39,676 nt of DNA from Acinetobacter zhairuonensis (GTDB taxonomy: Bacteria; Pseudomonadota; Gammaproteobacteria; Pseudomonadales; Moraxellaceae): contig NZ_JAKVIM010000029.1 of assembly GCF_022601715.1 (NCBI RefSeq), positions 1 through 39,676 on the forward strand, read 5' to 3'. Below the pieces are notes generated by a model, which did not search any database, was not told where the DNA came from, and saw only the letters and a program-made list of their open reading frames with translations. Position numbers and translations under genes: made by a program. Shown here piece after piece: positions 1-9,107 of this stretch. Each line of letters starts with the position of its first letter. Position 1 is the stretch's first letter.

Positions 1-842
1 TGATTGATATTCTGTTGATGCTGAAGCAAGTCTCCTGCTGATTCAGGTACAGTTGGCATACTTGATCTATCTGCATCGGCTTGAGCCTGGTCTACTACAT
101 TATTGAACTCTGCTTCTGCCTGATGGACTTGAGCTTCAGATAAATCAGGATTGGATTTAGCACTGAGATAACGACTGCCAGCAAAGAAGACTGAACCAAT
201 GGTTAAGTTAGTGAATATGGCTGTAGGATCTGTTGCCATGTCCTTATACATCTCACCTTGTTTCTTATACCCATTGGCTTCTAGATAGTCACCTTCAGCA
301 TAGATAGATGCTTGTCCTACGGCTGTGGGTACTGCAACTAATGCTGCATAATCCAAAGCAAGAGACTGTTTAAATACATTAGAGACAGGTAGAAAAGCCA
401 TTGCTGCATTGGTTGCACCAAATAGATTAGAAGCTGAATCTGCTGTTTCCTGATCTACGCCAAGTTGCTGAGTTAGTCGGGTATGTTCTGAAGCCCTGGT
501 GCCGAGTCCTACTGTAGTTGCTACACCTACAGCTCCTAGTGGTGAACCCACTGCCCCTGCTGCTAGAACTTCTGTAATCCCTGAAGTGATATGTCCTGCT
601 GTCCCTTGATTCAGTGGAGTGAATGCTTCATTGGCTTGTTGTAAACGTCTGTCTGCAACTTCATCACCTTCTACTACACGACTTGCAGCGTTAGCCACTG
701 AAGTAACCCCTTTTGCTGCTCCTGAAACTGCACCTAATGCGGTATCTGCTAATGCACCACGTTTAAAGGTCTTGGGATCGGTTAATCTTGTTTCATCAAG
801 AGCCATGTCCTGATCGGTAAACTCTCCACTGAGTAAGCCCAT
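1..842 (-). CDS. Internal virion/ejection protein with tail-lysozyme domain, N-terminal part (gp16-like), continues across the circle join
   Basis: This is the 5' part of a 793-residue protein. It starts at the ATG at 842-840, behind an AAGGAA ribosome site, and runs off the left edge of the window. Because bases 1-77 equal 39600-39676, the frame continues without a stop into the open frame that ends at 38060. Residues 1-280 lie here and begin MGLLSGEFTDQDMALDETRL. They are Ala/Gly/Val-rich and contain hydrophobic stretches, as expected of proteins ejected from podovirus heads to form a conduit through the cell envelope. The start lies 9 bp after the stop of the gp15-like gene, so the genes are translated as one operon. 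Position and size match T7 gene 16, but here the gp16 function seems to be shared with the next gene. The role is inferred from gene order and the downstream lysozyme-like region. Confidence 0.85.
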   Translation of the reverse strand, partial: MGLLSGEFTDQDMALDETRLTDPKTFKRGALADTALGAVSGAAKGVTSVANAASRVVEGDEVADRRLQQANEAFTPLNQGTAGHITSGITEVLAAGAVGSPLGAVGVATTVGLGTRASEHTRLTQQLGVDQETADSASNLFGATNAAMAFLPVSNVFKQSLALDYAALVAVPTAVGQASIYAEGDYLEANGYKKQGEMYKDMATDPTAIFTNLTIGSVFFAGSRYLSAKSNPDLSEAQVHQAEAEFNNVVDQAQADADRSSMPTVPESAGDLLQHQQNIN

Positions 843-851
843 TGTTGTTCC

Positions 852-2894
852 TTATTTATTATTAATTTTTATCACGTATGGTTTTGTTGTTTTTGGATTG
901 ATCATCGGCTTGCCATTCGGTTGAATGAACATATACCAGTTGTTCATATTTGGGATCTGCACCACTGCATGAGTATTCAATATGTTCTCTGAAGGAGGAA
1001 GATAACCTGTCTCTTTACGATATTGAGTACGAAGATGATCTTGAATTGCATCTTCAAAACTAGCTTGTGTATAGCCATAAGGCATAAAGGTGTGATTGGT
1101 ATTCTTACCTAAAGCTTGTTTATAGGTTCCACCTGTTGCTATATCAAAGGCTTGTTTAGCCATGCTCTTGTTGATGATTGGATTACCGTTCTCATCCTGT
1201 TTCACAATACCAAGTCCACGTTTAGCCAGTCCTAGATAAATAGAGAAAGCTAAGTTTTGATAAGCTCGATGTTCACTACCCCCTAAGCCTGAAGCATTGC
1301 CAAATTCTGATTGAATCGCAGTATGAAACTGTTTTTCATTGCCTAATACAGAAGCCTGTCCTGCATTCAGAATTGCTTTTCCTTCTAAAGCAACATCTGC
1401 TGCTCGAATACTGGAACCATGTAACACAATATCCATCTGATTCAGTTTAGAGATCCCCATATAGTCATAGGCATTCTTTTCACCCCCAATCAATGTGAAA
1501 TACTCTTTCTGAGCATCCTTGTTGGTTCCTGCCATTTTGGTTAAGTCAGTCAGCATTGCACGTTGTTGTTTAGGCGTTGCATCAAAATAACGATCAGTAA
1601 ATGCTTTACGTTCAGTGGCATTCCATTGAATCAGTGATCCGATTCCACCATTATTCTTCTTCTGATCTGCAAGCATCTGAGTCGTGATCTGAGCCTGTTT
1701 AAAATCTATATCTCCTCGACCAATCTGTTCAGGCGTTACGGTATACAACTTCTTGCCTGTTTGAGATTGAATAGCAGCAATAGGATCATCTTTTGCTCGT
1801 TGTTTAGATGTATTGGCTATGTTTTGGAACATACTCAATTGCTTCTGTAATTTGCTTGCATCTTCTTGTGGTGTATTTTCCAGTTCTGAAGTTAATCGAG
1901 CGATTGCACGTTCTTGTTCTATAGAAGATGAATCACGAAACTTTTGAGCATCTTTATTGAGTGCCAGGTTCTCTCTAACGTCAGCTTCATACTCAGTCCC
2001 GACTACAGCTTTTAATACTGCATCTGCTCTTCCTGCATCCATTGGATAGCCAGTTAAAGCATCCTTAGCAAAGTCTTCAGATAGTTGTTTGAGTTCTTTA
2101 TCTCGTTTGTCTTGTTCAACCTGTAAGCCTTTATTGATACGGTTGATTGCATTCTGAACCTGATCTTTATAGGCATCTCTTGTCTCTACTTTCATATAAG
2201 GAAAGATGCTATCTACACTGTCATAGACTTTTTGTAAGCCTTCAACATCTTGAGCTGTTTCTAAACTATTTAATGTTCCTTTGGCATCGGATAAGTCTCT
2301 ACGCTCATCCCATGATTGAAGTGATTGAGTACGTTGTTCAGGTGTCAGTACAGGATTACGTTCTACTGTATTGGCATATAAAGCCCTCCCCTGTTCCCTA
2401 TTCTCAATCTTTAAGGTGGACTCCCCGACCTGCTCAAAGTCAGCATTAATCTTTCTACGTTCTGTATCGTATGCCAAAGGTTTTACATTGGCTTCAGATT
2501 CATAAAACATGCGTTCAGCATAATAATTAAACTTGTCATGCTTGGTATCAGGTAAAGTCTGCTTATAGGTGTTAGACAGTTCATCGGTCTTTTGTCTGAG
2601 ATAAGCTTTAGCTGAGTTCTCATCAAATTCACCTGTTGCTAACTTTTGCTTCGTCTCTGTCACAACATCGGTATAGTCAGCTCCATATTTAGAAGCTTCA
2701 ATGTTAAAAGCATATTCTTCTTTCTCATCTTGGATCTTCTTCTGTTCATTCAATTCTTTCAATGAACCTTGTTGACCCACTTGAGCCAATGTTCCAATAG
2801 ATTGAGCGAGTTGTCCTGCTCCTGTCTCTAATACTCTTCCTGCTTGAGCTTGTGGTAAGACATTCCCAAAGTTCCCCATAGTTATTTGTGGCAT
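852..2894 (-). CDS. Internal virion protein C (T7 gp15-like)
   Basis: A 680-residue, highly charged, mostly helical protein whose first residues (MPQITMGNFGNVLPQAQAGR) are typical of gp15-like ejection proteins of T7-group podoviruses (T7 gp15 is 747 residues). In that family the protein is packed in the head as part of the internal core and is ejected to help form a periplasmic channel. The segment around residues 40-330 is rich in Glu, Lys and Gln and probably forms long helices. It lies between the gp14-like gene (1-bp gap) and the lysozyme-domain ejection protein, which is the T7 14-15-16 order. No catalytic motif is seen. The assignment rests on order, length and style. Confidence 0.85.
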   Translation of the reverse strand: MPQITMGNFGNVLPQAQAGRVLETGAGQLAQSIGTLAQVGQQGSLKELNEQKKIQDEKEEYAFNIEASKYGADYTDVVTETKQKLATGEFDENSAKAYLRQKTDELSNTYKQTLPDTKHDKFNYYAERMFYESEANVKPLAYDTERRKINADFEQVGESTLKIENREQGRALYANTVERNPVLTPEQRTQSLQSWDERRDLSDAKGTLNSLETAQDVEGLQKVYDSVDSIFPYMKVETRDAYKDQVQNAINRINKGLQVEQDKRDKELKQLSEDFAKDALTGYPMDAGRADAVLKAVVGTEYEADVRENLALNKDAQKFRDSSSIEQERAIARLTSELENTPQEDASKLQKQLSMFQNIANTSKQRAKDDPIAAIQSQTGKKLYTVTPEQIGRGDIDFKQAQITTQMLADQKKNNGGIGSLIQWNATERKAFTDRYFDATPKQQRAMLTDLTKMAGTNKDAQKEYFTLIGGEKNAYDYMGISKLNQMDIVLHGSSIRAADVALEGKAILNAGQASVLGNEKQFHTAIQSEFGNASGLGGSEHRAYQNLAFSIYLGLAKRGLGIVKQDENGNPIINKSMAKQAFDIATGGTYKQALGKNTNHTFMPYGYTQASFEDAIQDHLRTQYRKETGYLPPSENILNTHAVVQIPNMNNWYMFIQPNGKPMINPKTTKPYVIKINNK

Positions 2895-2895
2895 A

Positions 2896-3450
2896 TTAAG
2901 CCCACCCTGAACTGTTTTGTTTTATTCTGCTGGTGTCCATAGCTAAAGCATTCGATGGAATACTAGAGATAGATTGAGTGTTTGAACTGAAGGTTCCTTT
3001 CGGTGCATTGCTTGCTGCATTTAAAGCTGTAGATGCTGTATTCAATACTCCACTGACTGTTGCATTGTGTGCCTGTGCTTTATAGGCTGAAGCATCTGTC
3101 TGATATTGTGCTGATTGATTTTTCGCATTAAAGAAAGTTGTCCATGCATCTTTAGATGAGTTCAGATTAATATCATCTGTAATGGTATCGACTACTGTAT
3201 TGTCAGCATTAATATCTAAACCATTTGCAGCCATTTGAGCTGTAGCTGAACTGACTTGTTTTTTACCTAAGTCTCTTATTCGATTGGCTTCTACTCTGCC
3301 TTGTGATTCAGCGTTACGTGCATTCTGTTCAGCCTGTTTAGCTTGAGCTTTAGATGATTGTCGAGCTGAATAAGCACTGTATGCTGTAGATGCAACTGCA
3401 AGTGCTGTACTTGCCATATAAGCAATTGCCATTGGTGCTGCGACTGCCAT
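2896..3450 (-). CDS. Internal virion protein B (T7 gp14-like)
   Basis: A 184-residue protein starting MAVAAPMAIAYMASTALAVA, with an N-terminal hydrophobic Ala-rich segment (about residues 4-27). A Gln/Ala/Arg-rich helical stretch follows (about 28-75, with SSKAQAKQAEQNARNAESQG), and the tail is Ser/Asn-rich. This is the usual architecture of gp14-like ejection proteins, which insert into the outer membrane at infection. It begins the gp14-gp15-gp16 run. A copy of the recurrent late motif lies about 20-37 bp upstream (3471-3487, minus strand), with GAGG just before the start, so a transcript probably begins here. Confidence 0.85.
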   Translation of the reverse strand: MAVAAPMAIAYMASTALAVASTAYSAYSARQSSKAQAKQAEQNARNAESQGRVEANRIRDLGKKQVSSATAQMAANGLDINADNTVVDTITDDINLNSSKDAWTTFFNAKNQSAQYQTDASAYKAQAHNATVSGVLNTASTALNAASNAPKGTFSSNTQSISSIPSNALAMDTSRIKQNSSGWA

Positions 3451-3470
3451 TATTACCTCTATAATTCGTT

Positions 3471-3487
3471 CTATTTATAATTGTATT
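3471..3487 (-). promoter_or_regulatory. Late-motif copy B before the ejection-protein operon
   Basis: Read on the minus strand it is AATACAATTATAAATAG, one base from the consensus AATACAACTATAAATAG found before other late units. It sits in the 56-bp gap before the gp14-like gene, pointing at it. Promoter or operator function is inferred from repetition and placement. Confidence 0.6.
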
Positions 3488-3506
3488 TATTCGATGATTT
3501 ATAGGG

Positions 3507-3968
3507 TTATATAGCCATCTCTAAGAATGATCCTGTATGTTCAAACCCTAGCTTCTGATAGAAGTTAATCGTCTTTTCTGTGTTGATCTTGGTTGCTGTT
3601 CCAACTTGTATCCAATCTGCACCTTGTTCTTTCGCCCAGGAGATGAAAGCTTGAATCAGTAGATAAGCTGTACGGCTTCCTCTGTTTTCAGGTCTAACGA
3701 AAATACAGTAATCAAAAGCCATAAGACTGTCTGATTGCCACTCTTGTTGGAGTCCACCGACAAAACTACCGAGTATGTTGTTGTCCTGATCTAAGCAAAT
3801 CAAAACACAGCCTTGTGATGGATAAAGGATTAAAGTTTGAAGTTGAGTTTTAACTTTATCTAAGTTGATTGGTCGTTGTTGGTAGGTTGGAGATTCATTC
3901 CAAAATTGAACTGCTATTTCTAACAGTTCAGGTATATCTGATATTTTTGCTTGTTCTATTCTGTACAT
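3507..3968 (-). CDS. GNAT-family acetyltransferase-like protein (gp13 position)
   Basis: A 153-residue protein with the GNAT fold signature. The acetyl-CoA binding motif A is visible as IFVRPENRGSRTAYLLIQAF (about residues 89-108), followed by an ATKINTEKTINFYQKLGF motif typical of motif B (about 125-142). It lies where T7 encodes gp13, a small protein needed for virion assembly, and many T7-like phages have a GNAT-like protein there. It may be a structural or assembly factor or may acetylate a phage or host protein; the sequence does not decide. It is separated from the flanking genes by about 55-60 bp on each side. Confidence 0.8.
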   Translation of the reverse strand: MYRIEQAKISDIPELLEIAVQFWNESPTYQQRPINLDKVKTQLQTLILYPSQGCVLICLDQDNNILGSFVGGLQQEWQSDSLMAFDYCIFVRPENRGSRTAYLLIQAFISWAKEQGADWIQVGTATKINTEKTINFYQKLGFEHTGSFLEMAI

Positions 3969-4028
3969 TGTTATTCTTATTATAAAAAACTAAAGGCATC
4001 ACTAAGACACCTTCAGCAATTTTATCGG

Positions 4029-4178
4029 TTATTGCAAGTTCAAGTCTGTTTTAGAACTATCCCCTTGATGTATTGTTGTGTGTTTGGAGAGATCTACATT
4101 TACAGACAAAGGAAAAGATGCCCCTAAATAGCCTATAACAGTAGAAAAAAATATCGCTAACATATCGTTTCTGTTCAA
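4029..4178 (-). CDS. Small membrane-anchored protein, unknown function
   Basis: A 49-residue protein if the TTG at 4178-4176 is used. That start has an AAGGAG ribosome site 7 bases upstream. The frame is open further upstream (to 4220) and an ATG lies five codons downstream, so the start is uncertain. One hydrophobic segment (LAIFFSTVIGYLGASF) is followed by a short polar tail, giving a single-pass anchor. It lies between tail tubular protein B and the GNAT gene, within the morphogenesis block. Small membrane proteins at such positions sometimes help in lysis, and no spanin has been identified elsewhere, but no recognisable lysis motif is present. Confidence 0.5.
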   Translation of the reverse strand: MNRNDMLAIFFSTVIGYLGASFPLSVNVDLSKHTTIHQGDSSKTDLNLQ

Positions 4179-4321
4179 AATAATGCTCCTTATATAGAAA
4201 ATTAGAAGCAAATAGACCAATTAAAAGACCTATGAAAAGTCTTTACTTGTCTCTCGACACGGCTTATTATGATTAGACATTCGAATCTAACTCCGCGAAA
4301 AGTTACGAAATATCGAATCAA

Positions 4322-4359
4322 AAACAAGCTGGTAGTCGAAAGACTAATCAGCTTTTTTT
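4322..4359. terminator. Hairpin terminator after tail tubular B, possibly bidirectional
   Basis: Stem AAGCTG / CAGCTT with an inner AGTC / GACT stem closed by a GAAA loop. On the plus strand it is followed by seven T; on the minus strand by TTGTTTTTG. It lies about 85 bp after the tail tubular B stop, so it probably ends the minus-strand tail transcript. Confidence 0.65.
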
Positions 4360-4444
4360 GCATCTATGAATTCTATATTAGCTTAGCTGATATGGAATGT
4401 AAACCATGTATATAAGTAAAATTGATGATTTTTAATTTTGATCT

Positions 4445-6556
4445 TTAACGCTCATTAATATTCAGTTCTAGTACCAATGCTGTGATGTGGAATGGGAGTG
4501 GTTCATCCTGTTCTACGATCAGCTTGAAGTTATCAAAAGTATTCCATCCATTGAGTTCTACACGCTTTGCACCTGTATATGGCTTTGGAGCTTCAAATAA
4601 ATCTTCTGTAAACTCTTTTAGCTCAACCATTTCACCGTTCACTTTAGGGTTAATGGTTTTATATAGGTACAGGTTGATATAGTTGACCTTGATCAAACTA
4701 GGACTTGAAGTTGCTGGACTGCCTTGTAGTTCAGGCGCAAATAAACTGACTCTAGAATTAAACTTGCGACCGATATAGATCGAAGTAATGCTTGAATCAC
4801 AGTCTATAGTGAGTGTGTTCCCGACTCGATTGAGAATAGAAAGACTATAAGTATGGGTTCCATTGCTATAGTACGCTGCTACGTTATCTGCCAATGTTCC
4901 AATTAAGCTATCAGTCACAGTACAGGTTGTTCCATGTGTAACCGTTACTTGTTTGGCTGAATCTAAAAGTAATCCCTCTTTCATCTGCTCAATCTGTAGT
5001 GTTCCATTTCGATTGATCAGGAAGTAAAGACGATCTGAACCTGTAGTCGATGGTAAGGTCATTGCACTAATCACTGAGCTACCTAGATCATGTTGCGACC
5101 ATGCTGTAACAGACTGTTCTCTGTTTAGTGTGAGTGAAGCAAGCTTTCCATCATTCAATACAAACCATACAACTGAATCGGGTTCTTGTTGATAGACCAT
5201 TTCTTTAAAACCACCATGATCTTCAGCAATATGGCTTGCCAAGACAGACAGTTCATTCGATGTTAATGAATCAATACTGTAGTCATAAAGCAAAGTTCTG
5301 AGTCTTTCTGCTCCACGTTGGACGAAGAGTAATTCTGATCCTACCTTTAAAGGCTTGATATTCGATGTTGAGCCATAGCTGGTATGTTCGAGGATAGAAG
5401 TATTGGTTGGCGTTAAGGCATTCTGTGCGCTAATCACTAATTCACTCCCCCCTGTCATTACAACGATCCCTCTTGATTGAGCGAGATGTAATACATTGGT
5501 CAGTTGGTCTGAACTGGCTGAAAGCGTAAATGAATCTGCATCATTGGTTGTAGGTAAGAAGTTGGTGACATCTGCTACACGGCTTAACCATATATAGTTT
5601 GGATAGGATGTTGTACCACCAATCACTAGACGTTGCTGATACATGGTCACAGCTCTTGGATAACCTAAGCTTGTCTCAAAGATGTCTTGTTTCAGTACCC
5701 ATGAATTACCAATCGCTTCAACATCACTATTCAGTTTAACCAGGATCTCCCCTGCCACTGTACTTGAACTGATATAGCTATCTATACGAACTACACCTTC
5801 ATTGATAAACACAAACTTGTCTATATCTGCTGAAGTAAATCCTTGAGCTTCTGATACGGTCACTTGTTCCCAATTTGGTTCTGTATAGGTCTCTTCAGGA
5901 ATGGTAGGTGGATTGCCTTGAGTAATACGTTTAGCTCTGAAGTAGTATTTGACGTTGTTGATCAAGTAATAACAAATGTCATTGGTCTGATAGCGTTTGG
6001 TATTGCTATACACTTCATACGGTGAAGCGACTAAGGTACAGGTTTTGCCGACACTGGTTTCACTTGGTTTTAATGGTAGAGCTGGCGTTGATACTTCTTC
6101 TAATGGGGGTACATAGAATGAAAAAGAATCATAGCTCCAGTTACTTAGATCTTCAGAACAGCGTACCCATGCTAAAGGGTATTTAGAATGAGCAATGTAA
6201 AACTGTTGTCTGTTTTGACAGTAGCTAATCTCTTTGATATCTGCTGCTGTATAAGGCGTGGTGAGTGTGGTTTTTAATGTGCCATCGGGTAATCTGACTT
6301 CAATCTGATTGGCTTTGAAGACTAGGATAAAGCAGTCGGTATGGCTCACCACAAAAGGTAAGATTCTAACTGCATTCGGTGTACTCACGATTGCTTGTGT
6401 TCCTGCTCTACGTTTAATCCCACCTTCTACGATAGGCAACATATTCAGAACTTCTTTACAGCCATTACGGTACTGATTTAAGTCAGTGCGAAGCCAAATG
6501 TGCGGACTCAATTCTCCACTGGTAAAGTTATTTTTAATCAGGTTGATCTTTGCCAT
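4445..6556 (-). CDS. Tail tubular protein B (T7 gp12-like nozzle protein)
   Basis: A 703-residue protein beginning MAKINLIKNNFTSGELSPHI. The start, with its N-F-x-x-G-E-L-S-P motif followed by an N-M-L-P-I-V-E-G-G-I-K-R-R-A-G-T stretch, is characteristic of the nozzle family related to T7 gp12 (794 residues). The remainder is beta-rich with many Thr, Ser and aromatic residues, as expected for the propeller-type nozzle that extends the short tail. Its start codon overlaps the stop of tail tubular A at 6556, so the two are translationally coupled, as in T7 genes 11-12. Confidence 0.9.
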   Translation of the reverse strand: MAKINLIKNNFTSGELSPHIWLRTDLNQYRNGCKEVLNMLPIVEGGIKRRAGTQAIVSTPNAVRILPFVVSHTDCFILVFKANQIEVRLPDGTLKTTLTTPYTAADIKEISYCQNRQQFYIAHSKYPLAWVRCSEDLSNWSYDSFSFYVPPLEEVSTPALPLKPSETSVGKTCTLVASPYEVYSNTKRYQTNDICYYLINNVKYYFRAKRITQGNPPTIPEETYTEPNWEQVTVSEAQGFTSADIDKFVFINEGVVRIDSYISSSTVAGEILVKLNSDVEAIGNSWVLKQDIFETSLGYPRAVTMYQQRLVIGGTTSYPNYIWLSRVADVTNFLPTTNDADSFTLSASSDQLTNVLHLAQSRGIVVMTGGSELVISAQNALTPTNTSILEHTSYGSTSNIKPLKVGSELLFVQRGAERLRTLLYDYSIDSLTSNELSVLASHIAEDHGGFKEMVYQQEPDSVVWFVLNDGKLASLTLNREQSVTAWSQHDLGSSVISAMTLPSTTGSDRLYFLINRNGTLQIEQMKEGLLLDSAKQVTVTHGTTCTVTDSLIGTLADNVAAYYSNGTHTYSLSILNRVGNTLTIDCDSSITSIYIGRKFNSRVSLFAPELQGSPATSSPSLIKVNYINLYLYKTINPKVNGEMVELKEFTEDLFEAPKPYTGAKRVELNGWNTFDNFKLIVEQDEPLPFHITALVLELNINER

Positions 6557-7110
6557 TATCTTCTCGTAAATGTGTAGTCTTCATCCCTGAATAATTGAAG
6601 AGATGGTGTTTCTTGTGCCTGTACTGCTTTGGCTTGTTTAATCAGTTCTTGGCATTGCATGTAATAGCTATCCGATGTGCCTTGAGAACCTGTAATCGGT
6701 TTTGAGAGCTTGTAAGCGAGATAGAGAATCAGACATTCCACAAATAAGCTGTCATAGCTTTCTTCGTTCTTATTGTCCGAGACATAAACCAAATTCAGTT
6801 CTGTACTGTTACTAAGTAAACGGTCAGTTTCGACTACATAGTCTTCTGTATTGGTATTGATGATCCTGATCAGATGGTCAGGAAGTTGGTATTGATAGGC
6901 ATAGCCAAATTCAGGTTGTGTTGCTAATGGACTTAACTTGATACGCTTCACAGCACATTGAAATGGATGCAGTCTGAGTAGTGCTTTTCGTGATGTATCG
7001 TAGACTGTTCTGATACGTCTTGCTGTACTGGTATTCTCTTCAAATGATGAGATGGAATCAGCTCCAATCAAACTGAGTGCCTGATTTGCTATATCTGTTT
7101 TAGTGGTCAT
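6556..7110 (-). CDS. Tail tubular protein A (T7 gp11-like gatekeeper)
   Basis: A 184-residue protein starting MTTKTDIANQALSLIGADSI. The N-terminal I-A-N-Q-A-L-x-L-I-G motif, followed by a helical R-x-x-Y-D-x-x-R-K-A-L-L-R-x-H-P-F segment, is the usual hallmark of the gp11-type gatekeeper (T7 gp11 is 196 residues). That ring binds below the portal and retains packaged DNA. It overlaps the nozzle gene by one base. Two copies of the late motif lie upstream at 7182-7222, beyond the capsid terminator, giving this unit its own likely start. Confidence 0.9.
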   Translation of the reverse strand: MTTKTDIANQALSLIGADSISSFEENTSTARRIRTVYDTSRKALLRLHPFQCAVKRIKLSPLATQPEFGYAYQYQLPDHLIRIINTNTEDYVVETDRLLSNSTELNLVYVSDNKNEESYDSLFVECLILYLAYKLSKPITGSQGTSDSYYMQCQELIKQAKAVQAQETPSLQLFRDEDYTFTRR

Positions 7111-7140
7111 GTAGCATCCTTATTTATTGTTTTTATTATT

Positions 7141-7178
7141 AAAAAAGCCCCCTACCCTATGGATAGGAATAGAGAGCT
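7141..7178 (-). terminator. Rho-independent terminator between capsid and tail genes
   Basis: On the minus strand a long stem starting AGCTCTCTATT and ending AGGGGGCT surrounds an inner CCTAT / ATAGG stem. It is followed directly by six T. It lies about 50 bp past the capsid stop and probably insulates the abundant capsid transcript. Confidence 0.85.
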
Positions 7179-7181
7179 ATT

Positions 7182-7222
7182 GTTTATTTAGTTGTATTTA
7201 AATAACTATTAATAGTTGTATA
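7182..7222 (-). promoter_or_regulatory. Two late-motif copies (F1, F2) between capsid and tail genes
   Basis: On the minus strand TATACAACTATTAATAG (7222-7206) and AATACAACTAAATAAAC (7198-7182) are imperfect copies of AATACAACTATAAATAG. Both point toward the tail tubular genes. They lie upstream of the capsid terminator hairpin, so a transcript starting here would have to read through it. They could instead be operators. Confidence 0.45.
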
Positions 7223-7229
7223 TTTACAA

Positions 7230-8102
7230 TTAAACTTTAAAGTTGAAAGCGACTACACGCTTCTCATCTGTACGCACAGCACCAATTGCTTCGATATGAC
7301 CAATTGAGTATGAACGGTTCAAAGTTTCAACTTGGTTGATTGCCAAGCCTTCAATTGTATTCATACCTACTTCAACTGAAGAACGTGTATAAGCCACACC
7401 TGTAGCAGATAAACCATCAACTGCTTTAATGCCTTCATAGTGAACCCAATTGAAGCCCAAGAAGTTGCTAATTTCACCACGTTGCAACATCTGACCAGCT
7501 AAATAATCTGCTGAAGTTAAAGTTGTATCTGCAAGTAAAGCATTCAATAAGTCAGCGTTGTATGTAACATAGATGTCTTCATCACATTCGTTTTCCATGA
7601 ACTTAGTACGGATGTCGATAAGAAGTTGTTTAGTGATTGAAGTTGCTACATCACCTAAGATTTGAGAAGCAGGAAGTGCAACATTGGTATAGGTATCTGT
7701 ACCTACTTCTTTACGAGCTGCATTACCAATTAATGCGTTATACACCACTGAGTCTACTTTACGGTTCCATTTAGCATGTAAGCGTTGTAGTAATGGATCT
7801 TGGATTGAAGCTTTAAGTTTATAGATGTCTTGTGGTGCGTAACGTGTGAAAGATGGGAAGTCATTCATCACGGCTAAACGAGAAGCAAAAGATGCATCTG
7901 AATATTGAGTCTCACCAAAGCGAGTTAATGCGCTGAAGTCATCACCTAAAGTACCCATCTCGTTTACTGTAAATGATGTACCAGTTACAGCACCAATGTT
8001 GGTTACTGTAGATAAAAGTTTACTTTCTTTTTGTTCTAAGAGTGCTACAAAAGTGTCTGCATACTGTTTAACAAACACCGAATCAATGCTTGAATAAGCC
8101 AT
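7230..8102 (-). CDS. Major capsid protein (BPP-1/Bbp17-like)
   Basis: A 290-residue protein, preceded by the scaffold gene and followed by tail tubular A. The start (MAYSSIDSVFVKQYADTFVA) followed by L-E-Q-K-E-S-K-L and an N-E-M-G-T-L-G-D-D segment resembles the capsid family of Bordetella phage BPP-1 and related podoviruses. It is less like T7 gp10, which is 345 residues. It would assemble the icosahedral head with an HK97-type fold. A perfect late-motif copy (8146-8162) and an AAGGATA ribosome site lie upstream, and a strong terminator follows, giving a nearly monocistronic unit suited to high expression. Confidence 0.88.
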   Translation of the reverse strand: MAYSSIDSVFVKQYADTFVALLEQKESKLLSTVTNIGAVTGTSFTVNEMGTLGDDFSALTRFGETQYSDASFASRLAVMNDFPSFTRYAPQDIYKLKASIQDPLLQRLHAKWNRKVDSVVYNALIGNAARKEVGTDTYTNVALPASQILGDVATSITKQLLIDIRTKFMENECDEDIYVTYNADLLNALLADTTLTSADYLAGQMLQRGEISNFLGFNWVHYEGIKAVDGLSATGVAYTRSSVEVGMNTIEGLAINQVETLNRSYSIGHIEAIGAVRTDEKRVVAFNFKV

Positions 8103-8145
8103 TGTTATTGTTATCCTTATTTTAATTATATATTTATTATTAAGA

Positions 8146-8162
8146 CTATTTATAGTTGTATT
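8146..8162 (-). promoter_or_regulatory. Late-motif copy A before capsid, exact consensus
   Basis: Minus-strand AATACAACTATAAATAG, 44 bp before the capsid start. It matches T7 promoter bases -16 to +1 (AATACGACTCACTATAG) at 12 of 17 positions with no gap. The central TATAAA could also serve as a sigma-70 -10 element, but no good -35 is seen 17 bp upstream. Confidence 0.6.
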
Positions 8163-8332
8163 TATGATTGTTTATTTAGTCTTATTTATTGTATTATGAT
8201 GTAGAGATAGTGAGTTGTTTTCAGTTGTCCATCATTGGGCTGATATGAGTTGAATACATATCCTATGCTCTACGTCATAAGGACTCTGTATGGCTATAAG
8301 CTTTATCTGAACGCCACTTCAGGAGCTATTGG

Positions 8333-9082
8333 TTATTTGCGTAGGCTGTTGTAATAGGCATCAATCTGAGCTTTCACTGACTTGTGTTCAGGATGCTTAG
8401 GATCGAAAAAGGCTTCACTACGCATAAGTGAATTAATGTCTGTCGTTACAGGTGTACCATGTTGTACTGGTCGATCTTCTTGTAACTGTGAACCAAAATA
8501 AGCAAGAGCTTTGATCACGGCTACGTTGTTGCCAATACTAGGATCGTTGATATGTTCTTCTGATAGTCCTGCTGATCGAGCTGCTTTAATGGCATTGAAG
8601 ATGTTGGATTCATATTCTTTACCCCATTCTAATTGAAGGGATTGAATCGCTGTATCGGTATCCATTTGGCTTGTATTAGAAACTAGATCTACTGCACGTT
8701 TATCGTATTCAGAAAGAAGGAAGTCGAGTTGTGAGTTCGTTATACCTTTAGCATGAGCTGATTTAAGAAATGCTTTGTTTGATTCATCTGCTTTAAATTC
8801 TTCAAAGTTGAATCCTTCACGTTCTATGGCATATTCATCTTCAGTCTTGGGTACGACTTCACCTGTACCAACTTTCTTTTCCAAGTAACTATACGATTCA
8901 TTCATCTTGTTTAATGTCGCTTCGTAGTTGATAGATCCATCTTCTGCGGTGACTTTAAACTTATCAGGTATACTTGTATTATTCGTTGTATTAATACTAT
9001 GACTTAATGCTGTATTAGTCGTTGTATTATTTGGTTCAGTAAATGCTGGTACTTGTTCAACCTGTTCAATTTGGTCTGTCAT
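8333..9082 (-). CDS. Scaffolding protein
   Basis: A 249-residue, acidic, low-complexity start (residues 1-35 rich in Thr, Asn, Gln and Glu) is followed by a helical charged body. The segment from about residue 70 (L-E-K-K-V-G-x-G-E-V-V-P-K) is of the type found in podovirus scaffolds, and the C-terminus is basic and helical, as expected for the capsid-contacting end. It lies directly before the capsid gene, as T7 gene 9 does before gene 10. It would direct procapsid assembly and then leave the head. Identification rests on position and composition. Confidence 0.85.
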   Translation of the reverse strand: MTDQIEQVEQVPAFTEPNNTTTNTALSHSINTTNNTSIPDKFKVTAEDGSINYEATLNKMNESYSYLEKKVGTGEVVPKTEDEYAIEREGFNFEEFKADESNKAFLKSAHAKGITNSQLDFLLSEYDKRAVDLVSNTSQMDTDTAIQSLQLEWGKEYESNIFNAIKAARSAGLSEEHINDPSIGNNVAVIKALAYFGSQLQEDRPVQHGTPVTTDINSLMRSEAFFDPKHPEHKSVKAQIDAYYNSLRK

Positions 9083-9107
9083 TCTTATTCTCTTTTTTTG
9101 TTATTTA

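Noticed and set aside
2147..2449. Plus-strand frames inside late genes (for example 2147-2449, 31274-31501, 38360-38641)
   Set aside because: They are shadows of well-supported minus-strand virion genes, with no ribosome sites and implausible composition.
4225..4300. Possible tRNA or tRNA-like remnant around ATTCGAATC
   Set aside because: The TTCGAAT loop is present, but the T stem does not close correctly (A opposite C) and no acceptor, D or anticodon arms fit.
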